Part shown: piece by piece, positions 28,886 through 40,197 of the stretch
How the letters are laid out: each line of letters begins with the position of its first letter
How positions within the stretch are numbered: position 1 is the stretch's first letter
Assembly (NCBI RefSeq): GCF_001267405.1
Contig: NZ_CP012369.1
Coordinates: forward strand, 398,001-462,000
Direction: 5' to 3'
DNA length: 64,000 nt
Source: Moorella thermoacetica
GTDB lineage: Bacteria > Bacillota > DSM-521 > Neomoorellales > Neomoorellaceae
Translations under genes and position numbers: made by a program
Notes under the pieces: generated by a model
Database searches by the model: none
What the model saw: only the letters and a program-made list of their open reading frames with translations
Told to the model about the DNA's origin: nothing

Positions 28886-29587
28886 TCACCTCCCGATTTC
28901 TTTATAAAGGTCTTGCGGCACCCGGAGGATGCCGTTTTCCAGGCGAGCGTTAAAGAATACGGGCCTGCCTTCGCCGCTGCCATCAGAATTGTATTTGAGG
29001 TCCAGAAGCATCTGGCCGAGATACTCACTATGCTTAATAGGTTGATCGGCAGGGCTAGACGGTCCGAAAAAGGCGCAGAACTCCCGGCAGCCCAGGTAAG
29101 GCCGGTGGTAGCACTGGCCGCGTTCCACCCGCCGCCGGAATTGGTCCCGGTATTTTGCCGGGTGGATATCCCGGGCGTGGGCGGCCATGACCTGTTCGGC
29201 ACGGATTATGTAGGCTACTTCCCGCAGGGCCAGGGTATGGCGCTGGGCACGGTGCTGGGGTTGGTCAGCATAATAACCGCCGCCGTTCCTGGCCCAGCCG
29301 CGGGCGGTGGAAACGACCATTTTATCGTTTACTTCATTACGTAAGATGGAGAAATACCGGATGGGCTTCAATACTTCAATCTGCCGCACTCGCCAGCGAA
29401 ACTCCGGCTTCCAGAAGATGGCCTCTAGTATTCCCCGGGCTGCCGATGGCGTCATAACGGGATAAGAAACCCGTTCCACCTTCATTTCCGGCCTGGTAAA
29501 ACAGGCCAGATCACCCCACACTTTAACTGCCAGCCATCCTTCGACCCCCGCCTGATCTGACGATCCGGCGCCAGCTAAAGACTTCAT
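28886..29587 (-). CDS. cas5c: Type I-C Cas5c/Cas5d crRNA-processing endonuclease
   Basis: Cas5 of subtype I-C (233 aa). Type I-C lacks Cas6, so this subunit cleaves the pre-crRNA at each repeat hairpin and then caps the 5' handle. The N-terminal RRM (VKVWGDLACFTRPEMKVERVSYPVMTPSAARGI, quoted in parts: VKVWGDLACF, SYPVMTPSAARGI) is well conserved, and GCREFCAFF is the typical later block. The preceding gene is cas3, 61 bp upstream. If the repeat-like sequences in the cas4-cas1 region fold appropriately, this enzyme would be the one to cut them. Confidence 0.95.
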   Translation of the reverse strand: MKSLAGAGSSDQAGVEGWLAVKVWGDLACFTRPEMKVERVSYPVMTPSAARGILEAIFWKPEFRWRVRQIEVLKPIRYFSILRNEVNDKMVVSTARGWARNGGGYYADQPQHRAQRHTLALREVAYIIRAEQVMAAHARDIHPAKYRDQFRRRVERGQCYHRPYLGCREFCAFFGPSSPADQPIKHSEYLGQMLLDLKYNSDGSGEGRPVFFNARLENGILRVPQDLYKEIGR

Positions 29588-29648
29588 ACTTTTCCTTACA
29601 CCATCCCTTCCGAGATTTTTATTAAAAACATTTGAGAGCTAAAACTCG

Positions 29649-31832
29649 CTAAAATACCAGCTCCTCCGGGTCGCGGGCCGTCGTCACCAGGCCACGAATT
29701 TCGTCGTAACCCCCCAGCCATTCATACAGGCCGGGAAATATTTCCTGGACCACGCCTTCCCTTTGGAGAGAATTAACAGTGTAAGCGTTGATATTTACCA
29801 GGTAGGGCTGCAACTGCCGCATGATTAGACGACTTACACCCCGGTGGCGGAGGGCGCTGATTAGTTCATCCACCCTCCGGTCATCGGGGCCTTCATGGTA
29901 GTTGACAATTACCGGAACCACCCTTTGCTCGATCATCTGGAATTTTTGCGCCACTTCGGGATAATTCAAGCTGCGGCGGCTGGCCTGAATTCCTTTGGCA
30001 TCCAGGGTGCAGGACTGGTAGAGGCGCTGAAAATAGATCCGGTACAGGCCGGGGTCATGCAGGTCAACCCCTGTCACACTAGCGAGCAGCGTGGCGGCAA
30101 TTTCGGTCCCGGTCTTATAGCTGCCAGGAGGAAGGCAGCCTTCTTCCGGATTGAAAATTATCACCCGGCCTTCTTGCAGCTTCCCTTCCCGGTTGCACCG
30201 CCCGGCGGCCTGGACAATCCTGTCCAGGGGACCCACAGCCCGCAGGACGAGGGGGAAATCCAGATCAACCCCCGCCTCGACTACCTGGGTGGCGACCAGG
30301 CGGCAGGGCCGGCCGTTTCCCAGGCGCCGGCGTACCTCCTGCAGGACCTTACGCCGGTGAGCCCCGCAAAGGAGCGTGGAGAGATGTAAAGCTTCAGGGT
30401 CATCCAGAGCCTCCAGGAGGGCCAGGGCATCCTGTTTGGTGTTAACAACAGCCATGGCCTGGCGGGATTGGCGTATTACTCCGGCTACCTGTTCCCAGCT
30501 CCATTTTTCGTTGCCGGCGGGTACCTGGTAACCCACCCTTTTGAGCAGGGCAAAGTATTTTTGCGGATCAGGAATTATTTCCCTTACGCCCTGCAGTCCC
30601 CGGAAAAAGGGGCTGGTCTCCAGGGCCGGCTGGGTGGCCGAGCACAGGATGACCGTTACTCCATAAAAGTGGACCAGCTGCTGCAGGACATCAAGGATGG
30701 GTTCTAAAAGATGTACCGGCAGGGTCTGGACCTCATCCAGGATGATGACGCTGTTGGCGATGTTGTGGAGTTTGCGGCAACTGCTGCTGCGGTCGGAGAA
30801 TAAACTCTCAAATAGCTGTACCGTGGTTGTAACGATGAGGGTGGCATCCCAGTTCTCGCTGGCCAGGCGGGCCCACAGTTCCTCAGGGGTAGGGTTTTCG
30901 GGATCTAGCGGCGGGGCAACGGCGCTGTGATGCTCAAGGACATTGGCGTTACCAAAGATATCGCGGTAAACGTCGGCCGTCTGCTCGATAATGCTTGTGT
31001 AGGGTATGGCGACAATGATTCTCTCCTTCTGATAACGCAGGGCGTGGAGCAGGGCGAAGGCCATCCCGGAACGGGTCTTGCCGCCACCGGTGGGTACGGT
31101 CAAAGAAAAGAAACCTGGCGTTAGTTCGGCCGCCCGGCAACAGTGCTCGTAGATTTCCCGGCGGATCTGGTTGACATGGCCGCCGCTTTTATCCATTAGC
31201 CTTTGCTGGTTCGCTGCTAATAAAGACCATAAATTAGCAATGGAGGCTTCCTTTTGTCGCAATTTTGTCAGGGAAGGATCAAAATGCCTTTCCGTGTCAA
31301 GGAAATCGGCATCAACCAGGGAACTGAATAGAAGGCGCAGGAATAATTCAACCCTGCTAGCTACATCTACACCTGCTCCTTCCTGCAAAAAGGGCGGCAA
31401 TTCCATATCCAGGGGTTGCTTCGGTTCTAAAGAGGGGATAACCCGGCGGGCGTTTTGCAGGGCGGTGTTATAACGTTTCAGCTGTACCTTATCTTTTAAG
31501 CGAGTCTTTAATTCTGCCCGGGCGGGCAGGCCGCCGTGATGGCCGGCGATAACGAAGGCCAGGGGTTCAAAATATTTTGAGGCCAACATGGCACCGGCGC
31601 TGGAATGGTTGGGGCCGCGGCGGCCGCCTTCGCCTTGCAGGTAAGCCTGGAACTCCGGATGGAATTTCCCCAGGTCATGCCACAGGCCGGTACGGTAACC
31701 AATATGTGGTACTCCCAGTGGTTCGTTAAATTTTTGGGTTAGGTTAGCAACCGCCTCAAGATGATCTAATAGTGATTGTTCTTTACCCTGGGAATTTGCA
31801 GTGTGGGCCAGGAATTGTTCCATGAATATCAC
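29649..31832 (-). CDS. cas3: CRISPR helicase-nuclease Cas3
   Basis: Cas3 (727 aa), recruited by Cascade to unwind and degrade the invader. The N-terminal HD nuclease has LWHDLGKFHPEF near residue 50 and AGHHGG near 97. The superfamily 2 helicase has Walker A PTGGGKTRSG near 250, DEVQTLP near 370 and the C-terminal motif VAGRCNREG-like QAAGRCNREGK. Both activities therefore look intact in one polypeptide. It is the first gene of the cas operon; the 196-bp gap to the divergent WYL gene holds a TTGACA-like -35 overlapped by a GACA/TGTC palindrome. Confidence 0.96.
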   Translation of the reverse strand: MIFMEQFLAHTANSQGKEQSLLDHLEAVANLTQKFNEPLGVPHIGYRTGLWHDLGKFHPEFQAYLQGEGGRRGPNHSSAGAMLASKYFEPLAFVIAGHHGGLPARAELKTRLKDKVQLKRYNTALQNARRVIPSLEPKQPLDMELPPFLQEGAGVDVASRVELFLRLLFSSLVDADFLDTERHFDPSLTKLRQKEASIANLWSLLAANQQRLMDKSGGHVNQIRREIYEHCCRAAELTPGFFSLTVPTGGGKTRSGMAFALLHALRYQKERIIVAIPYTSIIEQTADVYRDIFGNANVLEHHSAVAPPLDPENPTPEELWARLASENWDATLIVTTTVQLFESLFSDRSSSCRKLHNIANSVIILDEVQTLPVHLLEPILDVLQQLVHFYGVTVILCSATQPALETSPFFRGLQGVREIIPDPQKYFALLKRVGYQVPAGNEKWSWEQVAGVIRQSRQAMAVVNTKQDALALLEALDDPEALHLSTLLCGAHRRKVLQEVRRRLGNGRPCRLVATQVVEAGVDLDFPLVLRAVGPLDRIVQAAGRCNREGKLQEGRVIIFNPEEGCLPPGSYKTGTEIAATLLASVTGVDLHDPGLYRIYFQRLYQSCTLDAKGIQASRRSLNYPEVAQKFQMIEQRVVPVIVNYHEGPDDRRVDELISALRHRGVSRLIMRQLQPYLVNINAYTVNSLQREGVVQEIFPGLYEWLGGYDEIRGLVTTARDPEELVF

Positions 31833-31861
31833 CCAAAACTTTCAAAAATATACTTCTGGGT

Positions 31862-31880
31862 TCGACAGGTTTTTGTCAAA
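31862..31880. promoter_or_regulatory. Candidate cas promoter -35 and overlapping operator
   Basis: On the minus strand TTGACA is followed 18-21 nt later by AAGTAT/TATATT, a plausible promoter for cas3. The same -35 is part of an inverted repeat GACA-N6-TGTC (TCGACAGGTTTTTGTCAAA on plus). A regulator bound here would block the promoter. The divergent WYL protein is the obvious candidate. Confidence 0.45.
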
Positions 31881-31917
31881 ACCTTTTTTTAAGATGACTT
31901 TAATATAAATCATAACT

Positions 31918-31934
31918 CCGACATAAACTGTCGG
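31918..31934. promoter_or_regulatory. Second GACA/TGTC inverted repeat in the cas-WYL gap
   Basis: CCGACATAAACTGTCGG has perfect 6-bp arms around 5 nt and shares the GACA...TGTC half-sites of the element at 31862-31880, 50-odd bp away. Two related palindromes in one divergent promoter region suggest a dimeric regulator. Confidence 0.5.
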
Positions 31935-32028
31935 GTACATTTGTTCCCTTTTAATTTTATCCCCCTGAAGGATTAAGGTAAAATTTGACGAATACACCTA
32001 AAGAAAACATTTCCAGGGGGAACAGGTT

Positions 32029-32851
<823 letters not shown>

Positions 32852-33178
32852 CAATTAGAAAACGGTAACATGGTAGCAAAAGACACGGCGTCCGGTAAAA
32901 CAACCTCTTTAGCCACCAGCTGTTTATAGAAGACGGAAGACGACAAGAAACGTTTTTTAGTAACACGGGCCCCATAAAGCCGATCCCTGAAACCCTTGCG
33001 CAACAAGCTGTTGCGCTTATTGTTCACTTAGCAACTGTCGAACTCGGGATTTATATACTCTCTATATACTGTGACAAAAATCAAATAATACGTCATGAAT
33101 ATGTAAAGTAAGAGAGAGCCTTGACTTAGCAGGACTCTCTCTTTATGAGTCTAGATAATTTTACCCCTGCCATTCTTA
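32852..33178. other. Non-coding gap between WYL remnant and protease fragment
   Basis: About 330 bp without a supported gene. A minus-strand frame at 32815-33027 (70 aa, start MNNKRNSLLRKGFRDRLYG) has no family I recognise and overlaps the WYL remnant, so I do not call it. The end of the gap holds the hairpin at 33110-33143. Confidence 0.4.
33110..33144. terminator. Bidirectional hairpin terminator
   Basis: AAGAGAGAGCC (33110-33120) pairs with GGACTCTCTCTT (33132-33143) with one bulged base. It lies 35 bp beyond the minus-strand protease fragment and could end transcription from either side. Confidence 0.6.
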
Positions 33179-34455
<1,277 letters not shown>

Positions 34456-34467
34456 AAGCCTCTCCCA

Positions 34468-35688
34468 CTACCTTAAATACCAGGTGATCCTGTTAATTTT
34501 TACTCGATTACCCTGCCACAACCCGTAAGAAGTGTTGTCAAAGCTACCCTGATCCCGGGGATTTAAATAATTAGGATAAACATAGGTACTATCAGTGGTC
34601 AGGGCATTACCGGCAGCATCATAGACGGTATAGTAAATCTCCACCATGTAGATGGGACGTGTGGCTACATTGCGTACGGTTCCCCATACCCGGAAATCAC
34701 CTTGGGCAGTAACACTGCCGTCGCATTTTAACACTTCTACAGCCTGGGTATGATTTATGGCGTTTTCCCGGGCGGCAGCCAGTTGGGCTTGTTCCAGAAT
34801 CATTTGCTCATTCTGCTCAAAGGCCGCCTTCTGTTGTTCAATGGTTTTTTGGAATGATAACAACTGCTGGTTCTCGCTATCGTAGCCCAGTCCCTGCTGC
34901 ACTAAAGCCAGTGCACCGGCGAAATCCTTTTTCTTTAACAATTCATTGGCTTTGGTATAAATTAATTGGCAAATTTTGGTCTTTATAACTTTCGCTACTT
35001 CCTGGGCCTCCTTAACTTTAAAGGAAGATATTTTAGTCAATAAAGCAGCCAGTTCCTCGATAGAATTCTTATTATTCATCTCCTGTTTAACCTGCATAAT
35101 ATTGACCGCGGCTTTTTTGTCATTAATTAATTGACTAAGGTATTTGTAAAAATCTCCTTCCTTACCGGACACTTTTTTCTCCGCCTGTTCAATTAAGGAC
35201 AGGGCTTGATTAAATTGCTGCTGCTTGGTATGTTCCCAGGCTTCATTTAACTCACTTTGCACCTCCTGACCTTCTCTAACATATGCAAGGTCAGCCTGCA
35301 GTGTTTTGTGCCGGGGCCGCTTGTTTAAAGCATTGCTAATCAGTTTTTCCGCCTTATCCAGATCTCCCTGCAGGGCCAAATTTTCTGCTTGCACCCGATC
35401 TTGCTCCACCAGCCGGTTAATATACTGTTCATAGGCATAATATCCACCCAATACCACCGCTACTAAAACCGCGGTAGCTAAAGGTAATAGCCAGATGCTT
35501 TTACCCTTGGCCGGTACCTGCTGTTGGGTCGTTGTATGCTCCGATCCTTCCTCCTGTTTGACTTGATCCAGGGACGGCCGGGCCAGAACAACTGTATCTT
35601 CATTATTAATTGACCTAAGTTCATGTCCACAACCACTACAAAAGCGGGACCCCGCTTCTATTTTTTTACCACAATACTGGCAAAACAT
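34468..35688 (-). CDS. Zinc-ribbon membrane protein with a helical repeat domain
   Basis: A 406-aa protein of unknown function. The N-terminus has a double Cys-x2-Cys zinc ribbon (CQYCGKKI and FCSGCGHEL). A single transmembrane helix lies at about residues 67-88 (LLPLATAVLVAVVLGGYYAY in part). Then comes a long TPR-like helical region (ALQGDLDKAEKLISNALNKRP and similar units). The last about 80 residues form a beta-rich FxLYD-like domain (VWGTVRNVATRPIYMVEIYY). The architecture suggests a cytoplasmic ribbon and an extracytoplasmic sensor or scaffold. It is immediately upstream of the protease gene. I do not recognise a specific function. Confidence 0.8.
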   Translation of the reverse strand: MFCQYCGKKIEAGSRFCSGCGHELRSINNEDTVVLARPSLDQVKQEEGSEHTTTQQQVPAKGKSIWLLPLATAVLVAVVLGGYYAYEQYINRLVEQDRVQAENLALQGDLDKAEKLISNALNKRPRHKTLQADLAYVREGQEVQSELNEAWEHTKQQQFNQALSLIEQAEKKVSGKEGDFYKYLSQLINDKKAAVNIMQVKQEMNNKNSIEELAALLTKISSFKVKEAQEVAKVIKTKICQLIYTKANELLKKKDFAGALALVQQGLGYDSENQQLLSFQKTIEQQKAAFEQNEQMILEQAQLAAARENAINHTQAVEVLKCDGSVTAQGDFRVWGTVRNVATRPIYMVEIYYTVYDAAGNALTTDSTYVYPNYLNPRDQGSFDNTSYGLWQGNRVKINRITWYLR

Positions 35689-35783
35689 ATGTCCGCCCTT
35701 CTCCCCTTCTTTCGATAAAATTGCCCATATTTATATACTATAACAAAATTATCCTCTAGCAAACAACCGTTAAATTATTACCC

Positions 35784-35813
35784 TTGAAGCCCGACGGAAA
35801 TCTATGCTAGAAT
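35784..35813 (+). promoter_or_regulatory. Plus-strand promoter with extended -10
   Basis: TTGAAG (35784-35789), an 18-nt spacer and TGC-TAGAAT (-10 at 35808-35813) form a good housekeeping promoter. Transcription would start near 35,820 and run into the hairpin at 35,850-35,889; no plus-strand gene lies close downstream. Confidence 0.55.
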
Positions 35814-35849
35814 AAAAAATGTAGATCTCATAGTAACAAGGGCAACGGC

Positions 35850-35889
35850 GCCCCCTTTCCGCTTACTCCGGGCGGGAAGGGGGCTTTAT
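35850..35889 (+). terminator. Strong hairpin followed by TTTAT
   Basis: GCCCCCTTTCCGC (35850-35862) pairs with GCGGGAAGGGGGC (35872-35884), 13 pairs including one G-U, then TTTAT. With the promoter at 35784 this outlines a possible RNA of about 65-70 nt. Confidence 0.65.
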
Positions 35890-36016
35890 GATCCTGGAAA
35901 GGAAGTGCAGTCTATGAATGATGGTTTTCGGGCTGCCTGTGGAGTATGGGAAATTGGGGGGCAAACATTAGTCTAAAAGCCTTTTTGTGATCCGCCCGGG
36001 AGGAGACGAAGGTATT

Positions 36017-37543
36017 TCAGGCCGGGGCAATGTTGGCGGCCAGTACACCTACAATCCCGGCGTCTCCCCCATGCACCGGTACGGCAACAGTGATTGCCAG
36101 GCGGCCGGTTCCCTGGGTAATGAAAGGTTGAGTATGATATTCTTGCCCTCTTTTCGCCGCCTGGAACCATGGGCGGAAGGACCAATTGGTTACTTTGCCC
36201 GGCGGTTGACTATAGACGGTATTTCCGTCCGGGTCTACAGCCCGGATGGTCTTCACGATTGGCATTGTAGCTGCTGCTTCATCTAAAAGGGGTTTTATTT
36301 TATCAACTTCCATGGATTGAACCTCCGGCGTGGAGGCCAGCCGGCGGAGATTATCAAGCCCATCCCGTACCAATTTTTGGCACAGGTTTTCATCCCAGCA
36401 GTTTCTGGTATATTCGGAGGCCAGTTTAAAGAAATTGTCGGCCATCTGCGATATTTCCCGGGCATTCTTCTCTATCCTGGCCATTGCGTTTTGTTGTTCA
36501 GAACTGGAGGCATAAATCTGCTCTATGCTGGCTGCCGTTTGTTCAGCAACGGCGGCCATGCGAGCAGCGTTGTCGTTGGCCATCTTGACGTGGGTCAATT
36601 GTTGTTCAGTATACCTGGTTATTTCTTCGCTCGCCTTTGCTGCTTGGTTGACGGCGCGGCCGATGGCTTCAAAAGCTGTTTCTACCTCCTTGCTGCGAAG
36701 GGCGTTATTATTTACCAGTTCAGCGCTGTTTTTTACCTGGAGAGCAGCCCTGCCGGCCCGGGCCTGAATCTCTTCTGCCAGTTCGGTTATATGACGGGCC
36801 GCCCCCGCTGATTCTTCAGCCAGTTTTCTCACTTCTTCGGCCACCACCGCGAAGCCGCGGCCCTGTTCTCCGGCCCGGGCTGCTTCAATGGCAGCGTTAA
36901 GGGAAAGGAGATTGGTCTGGCCCGCTAGGTGATCGATTGTGTGCACAAATTCATTGATCCGTGCTATTTTTCCTTCCAGGTCTTCCATCTCTGTGGCCGC
37001 TTCGGTATTAAAAGAGGCTACATTTTTCATTTCGTCGATCAGTTTTTCTAGTAATTCCCTGCCCGCTTGTACCTTGGATAGTGCCTCTTTACCCAGGGTA
37101 AAACTCATTTGGGAACGGCTGGCGATTTCTTCGGCTAAATTGGTGAACTGACCAACATTTTCGGCTGTTTTTTGGGAGGCATGCGCCTGCTCGTCAGCGC
37201 CCCCGGCAATATCCTGCAAGGCGGCGGCCATTTCCCGGAAGCTGGTATTGCCAGCTACGGTTTCTTGTACGAATAATGAAGCTGTATAATTTAGTTCGTC
37301 GGCGACTTTCTGAATGAAAGCAATGATTTCAAAGAATCTTTCGAGAACCATGCGCGTACTTTCCCCCAGAGCCATAGAAAAACTATGGGTTCGAAAGAAT
37401 CCTTCCGCTCGGACTATATCGCCCTGACCCAGGCTGTCGAGGAATTCCTTTAAATCTGCCTGGGCATTGCTATATCTCTTCCAGAGAACCACAGCCACAA
37501 CCCATCCCGTTAGGGCGGTTCCCCATAAAGCAAAAGAAATCAT
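36017..37543 (-). CDS. Methyl-accepting chemotaxis protein with C-terminal Cache-like sensor
   Basis: Chemotaxis transducer (508 aa). One transmembrane helix at residues 3-20 anchors it. The signalling domain follows directly, with the conserved hairpin tip [20 protein letters not shown] and [15 protein letters not shown] (about residues 210-245). After about residue 370 comes a PDC/Cache-like domain ([48 protein letters not shown]). No second membrane helix precedes it, so the sensor should face the cytoplasm, the reverse of the classical order. The gene is monocistronic on the minus strand. The ligand is unknown. Confidence 0.9.
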   Translation of the reverse strand: MISFALWGTALTGWVVAVVLWKRYSNAQADLKEFLDSLGQGDIVRAEGFFRTHSFSMALGESTRMVLERFFEIIAFIQKVADELNYTASLFVQETVAGNTSFREMAAALQDIAGGADEQAHASQKTAENVGQFTNLAEEIASRSQMSFTLGKEALSKVQAGRELLEKLIDEMKNVASFNTEAATEMEDLEGKIARINEFVHTIDHLAGQTNLLSLNAAIEAARAGEQGRGFAVVAEEVRKLAEESAGAARHITELAEEIQARAGRAALQVKNSAELVNNNALRSKEVETAFEAIGRAVNQAAKASEEITRYTEQQLTHVKMANDNAARMAAVAEQTAASIEQIYASSSEQQNAMARIEKNAREISQMADNFFKLASEYTRNCWDENLCQKLVRDGLDNLRRLASTPEVQSMEVDKIKPLLDEAAATMPIVKTIRAVDPDGNTVYSQPPGKVTNWSFRPWFQAAKRGQEYHTQPFITQGTGRLAITVAVPVHGGDAGIVGVLAANIAPA

Positions 37544-37822
37544 TTTCTTTTATTCCCCCACTTTTACTAGAGCCTTTATCATTAAATTCGCTTAATTGGC
37601 AGCATGTCCTGCCGGCTGATATGGTTTAAATTTAAAACCTTCAACTAGCTTGATAAGCTTAACCAACCACTATTGAATCTTAGTCAAACTGGTCCAACCG
37701 TTTGATATGGTCCCGAGGAGGACGCAGATCGGCGGCAGTTAAAATGACTTATTTTGCCGGAAGGAAAAATGGGCCAGGCAGGGAATTGGTATATTGCAAG
37801 CTTTGTGAAGGGGGTTAAATGA

Positions 37823-39301
37823 ATGTTACTCTGGCAATTGCCACAACAGCACCGGGAGTTCGCTACTCACCCGGCCCTGATCTTCCAGGACCGGAGGGTT
37901 ACATACGGCGAGCTGGTCGAATGGATCGGAGCCTATGCCGGCATGTTCCAGGCCATGGGGGTTCAACCCGGGGAAAGGGTAACCATCTGCGCTCCCAACT
38001 GCCCGGAGTTTATCTACAGTTACCTGGGAGCTATTCAGGCCGGAGCTATTGTTGTGCCTCTGAACCTGATGCTCACCAGGGATGAAATTGCCTATATTGT
38101 CAAAGATGCCGGCTGCAGCACCCTGGTAATTCACCGGGCAATTGTAGAACGCCTGAACCTTGTGCCCCAGATGGCCACCGCCCTGGGGCTTAAGCACCTG
38201 GTTGTCCTGGACGAGACTACGGCAGCGAGGGCCAAGGCAGCACCTCCAGCCACCATGGTGGCGGCGAAGGAAGAAGACATCTGCGTTTTCCTCTACACCT
38301 CCGGCACTACCGGCCGGCCCAAAGGGGCCATGCTCAGCCACCGGAATTTCTTGGCGGATATTAAGGCCATGGACGCCGTTTCCAACCTGGGCCCGGAGGA
38401 TAACTTCCTCTGCGTTCTGCCTATGTTCCACAGCTTTGCCTGGACAACCAGCGTCCTCCTGCCTTTATACCTGGGCAGCACCATCACTATCAAAGAGAGC
38501 TTCCAGCCTAAGGATACTTTAAAAACCTTATCCGAGGGGGATATCACCGTCTTTTGCGGCGTGCCTTCCATATATGCCGTCCTCTGGCGCCTGGCGGAGG
38601 AGGGGCAATTTAAATCCCTTAAGTTTGCCATTTCCGGTGGGGCCCCCCTGGCGGCGGAGATCCAGCGCGGCTTTGAAACTAAATTTGCCTTCCCCCTGGT
38701 GGAGGGTTACGGCCTGTCGGAAGCCGCACCTGTGGTCTGCCTGAATCCCCTGGACGGTGTCCGCAAACCGGGATCCATCGGCATCCCCCTCCCAGGTATG
38801 GAGGTCAGGCTGGTAGACGACGATGACCGGGAGGTACCCCGCGGCGAAGTGGGCGAGCTGGTGGTTCGCGGGCCCAATGTCATGGCCGGCTATTACAACC
38901 ATCCGGAGGAAACGGCAGCTGCCCTGCGGGGTGGCTGGCTTCATACCGGCGACCTGGCCCGCCAGGATGAGGACGGCTATTTCTACATCGTCGACCGCAA
39001 GAAGGATCTGATCATCCTGGGCGGTTTCAATGTCTACCCCCGGGAAGTGGAGGAAGTCCTCCTGGCCCATCCGGCCGTTCTGGAGGCGGCGGTAGTCGGC
39101 GTAGGCGACCCGGTTAAGGGCGAGACGGTTAAAGCCTATGTAGTGCTGAAGGAAGGAGAGTCTGCCGACCGGCGCCAGCTGCAAGATTTTTTAAAGGAAC
39201 ACCTGGCCCTTTACAAGATCCCGCGCCTTTTTGAGTTTGTACCGGAACTCCCCAAGAGCCCAACTGGCAAGGTGATGAAGAAACTGTTGAAAACCCGTTA
39301 A
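37823..39301 (+). CDS. Long-chain fatty-acid-CoA ligase-like AMP-forming enzyme
   Basis: ANL-superfamily adenylate-forming ligase (492 aa) that activates a carboxylic acid, probably a fatty acid, to its CoA thioester through an acyl-AMP. The phosphate-binding motif is LYTSGTTGRPKGAMLSH near residue 155. The later motifs are GYGLSEAAP near 295, GWLHTGDLARQDEDGYF near 372 and DRKKDLIILGGFNVYPREVE near 392. The C-terminal catalytic Lys is in SPTGKVMKK. Full length for the family. The ATG lies 9 nt after GAAGGGGG. It stands alone; the substrate cannot be read from sequence. Confidence 0.93.
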   Translation: MLLWQLPQQHREFATHPALIFQDRRVTYGELVEWIGAYAGMFQAMGVQPGERVTICAPNCPEFIYSYLGAIQAGAIVVPLNLMLTRDEIAYIVKDAGCSTLVIHRAIVERLNLVPQMATALGLKHLVVLDETTAARAKAAPPATMVAAKEEDICVFLYTSGTTGRPKGAMLSHRNFLADIKAMDAVSNLGPEDNFLCVLPMFHSFAWTTSVLLPLYLGSTITIKESFQPKDTLKTLSEGDITVFCGVPSIYAVLWRLAEEGQFKSLKFAISGGAPLAAEIQRGFETKFAFPLVEGYGLSEAAPVVCLNPLDGVRKPGSIGIPLPGMEVRLVDDDDREVPRGEVGELVVRGPNVMAGYYNHPEETAAALRGGWLHTGDLARQDEDGYFYIVDRKKDLIILGGFNVYPREVEEVLLAHPAVLEAAVVGVGDPVKGETVKAYVVLKEGESADRRQLQDFLKEHLALYKIPRLFEFVPELPKSPTGKVMKKLLKTR

Positions 39302-39420
39302 AGTTGTACCCGGCGGTAAAATAGTAGCTAAGGAAATATGCCAAATTTAGGTGCGGATTTAGCAAAGAGGCTTGAGACCGGTCGGTTTTTAAGGTAAAAT
39401 GTAAACAGGCGGGAAGAGGA

Positions 39421-40011
39421 GTGGTCCCGGTGTCGGTGGCACCAGAAGCGGCGGCTTTGCTGGAACGCCTGCGTAACCATAGCATGACGACCTACCAGCA
39501 CTCTTGCAACGTCGGCAACCTGGCCTCGGCCCTGGCTGAAGGGTTGGGTATGCAGCAGGACGAGGTAAACGTTATCACCCTGGGCGGCCTGCTTCATGAT
39601 ATTGGTAAAGTCAGGGTGCGAACGTCCATCCTGCATAAGGCTGCCCGGCTGACCCCGGCTGAGTGGGAGGTTATGCGCCGGCACCCGGACTTCGGCGTCC
39701 AGATCCTTGCTACCCTGGAGAAGTTCGATATTATCGAGCCCCTGGTGGCCTATCACCACGAGCGCTGGGACGGTAAAGGGTATTATGGTCTGGAGGGTCA
39801 CGATATTCCCCTGGGCGCCCGGATTATTGCCCTGGCCGATGCCTTCGACGCCATGACATCCTCCCGGGCCTACCAGTATTCCAAGAACCTGCAGGACGGC
39901 ATCCAGGAATTGGCTACCGGGGCCGGCAAGCAATTCGATCCCCGGCTGGTGGAACTCTTTTTTGATATTATGCCTGCCGTCCTGAAACGAAACAGCCGTC
40001 GCGCTTCTTAG
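39421..40011 (+). CDS. HD-GYP-like phosphohydrolase domain protein
   Basis: A stand-alone HD domain (196 aa) of the HD-GYP type, the class that hydrolyses cyclic di-GMP. The metal motif LLHDIGKVRV and the downstream HHERWDGKGYYGL are visible; the diagnostic GYP triplet reads GYY here. IIALADAFDAMTSSRAYQ completes the pattern. No sensor or receiver domain is attached. The start is GTG with GAAGAGGA upstream. Whether it is an active c-di-GMP phosphodiesterase is uncertain because of the GYY variant; other HD substrates are possible. Confidence 0.85.
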   Translation: MVPVSVAPEAAALLERLRNHSMTTYQHSCNVGNLASALAEGLGMQQDEVNVITLGGLLHDIGKVRVRTSILHKAARLTPAEWEVMRRHPDFGVQILATLEKFDIIEPLVAYHHERWDGKGYYGLEGHDIPLGARIIALADAFDAMTSSRAYQYSKNLQDGIQELATGAGKQFDPRLVELFFDIMPAVLKRNSRRAS

Positions 40012-40165
40012 GGACAGGCCCCGGGAGGTATACCAGCTCATGGTACGGGCTGTTTCCAGGTAAACTGCACCAACTGGGGAGCAATTGAATTTGCTAAACA
40101 TCTGCGAGGAAGTCTAATGGCGCAGGTAAGCCGCCTGTTCTCGCAGCCGTATGGGGGATAAAACC

Positions 40166-40194
40166 AAGCCACCGGTGGGTATGCCGGTGGCTTT
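40166..40194. terminator. Terminator between convergent genes
   Basis: AAGCCACCGG (40166-40175) pairs with CCGGTGGCTT (40184-40193), with short T-runs on both strands. It separates the plus-strand HD gene from the minus-strand Cys-rich gene. Confidence 0.75.
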
Positions 40195-40197
40195 AAG

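Larger units (their letters stand above)
35689..36016. other. 328-bp gap with an orphan promoter-hairpin unit
   Basis: Apart from the promoter and hairpin listed separately, it holds a possible 20-codon plus-strand frame at 35914-35976 (ATG preceded by GGAAAGGAAG). Nothing about its product is recognisable and I do not call it a gene. Confidence 0.4.

Noticed and set aside
35914-35976. 20-codon plus-strand frame with a good ribosome site
   Set aside because: Too short and without any recognisable feature; could be chance downstream of a terminator.
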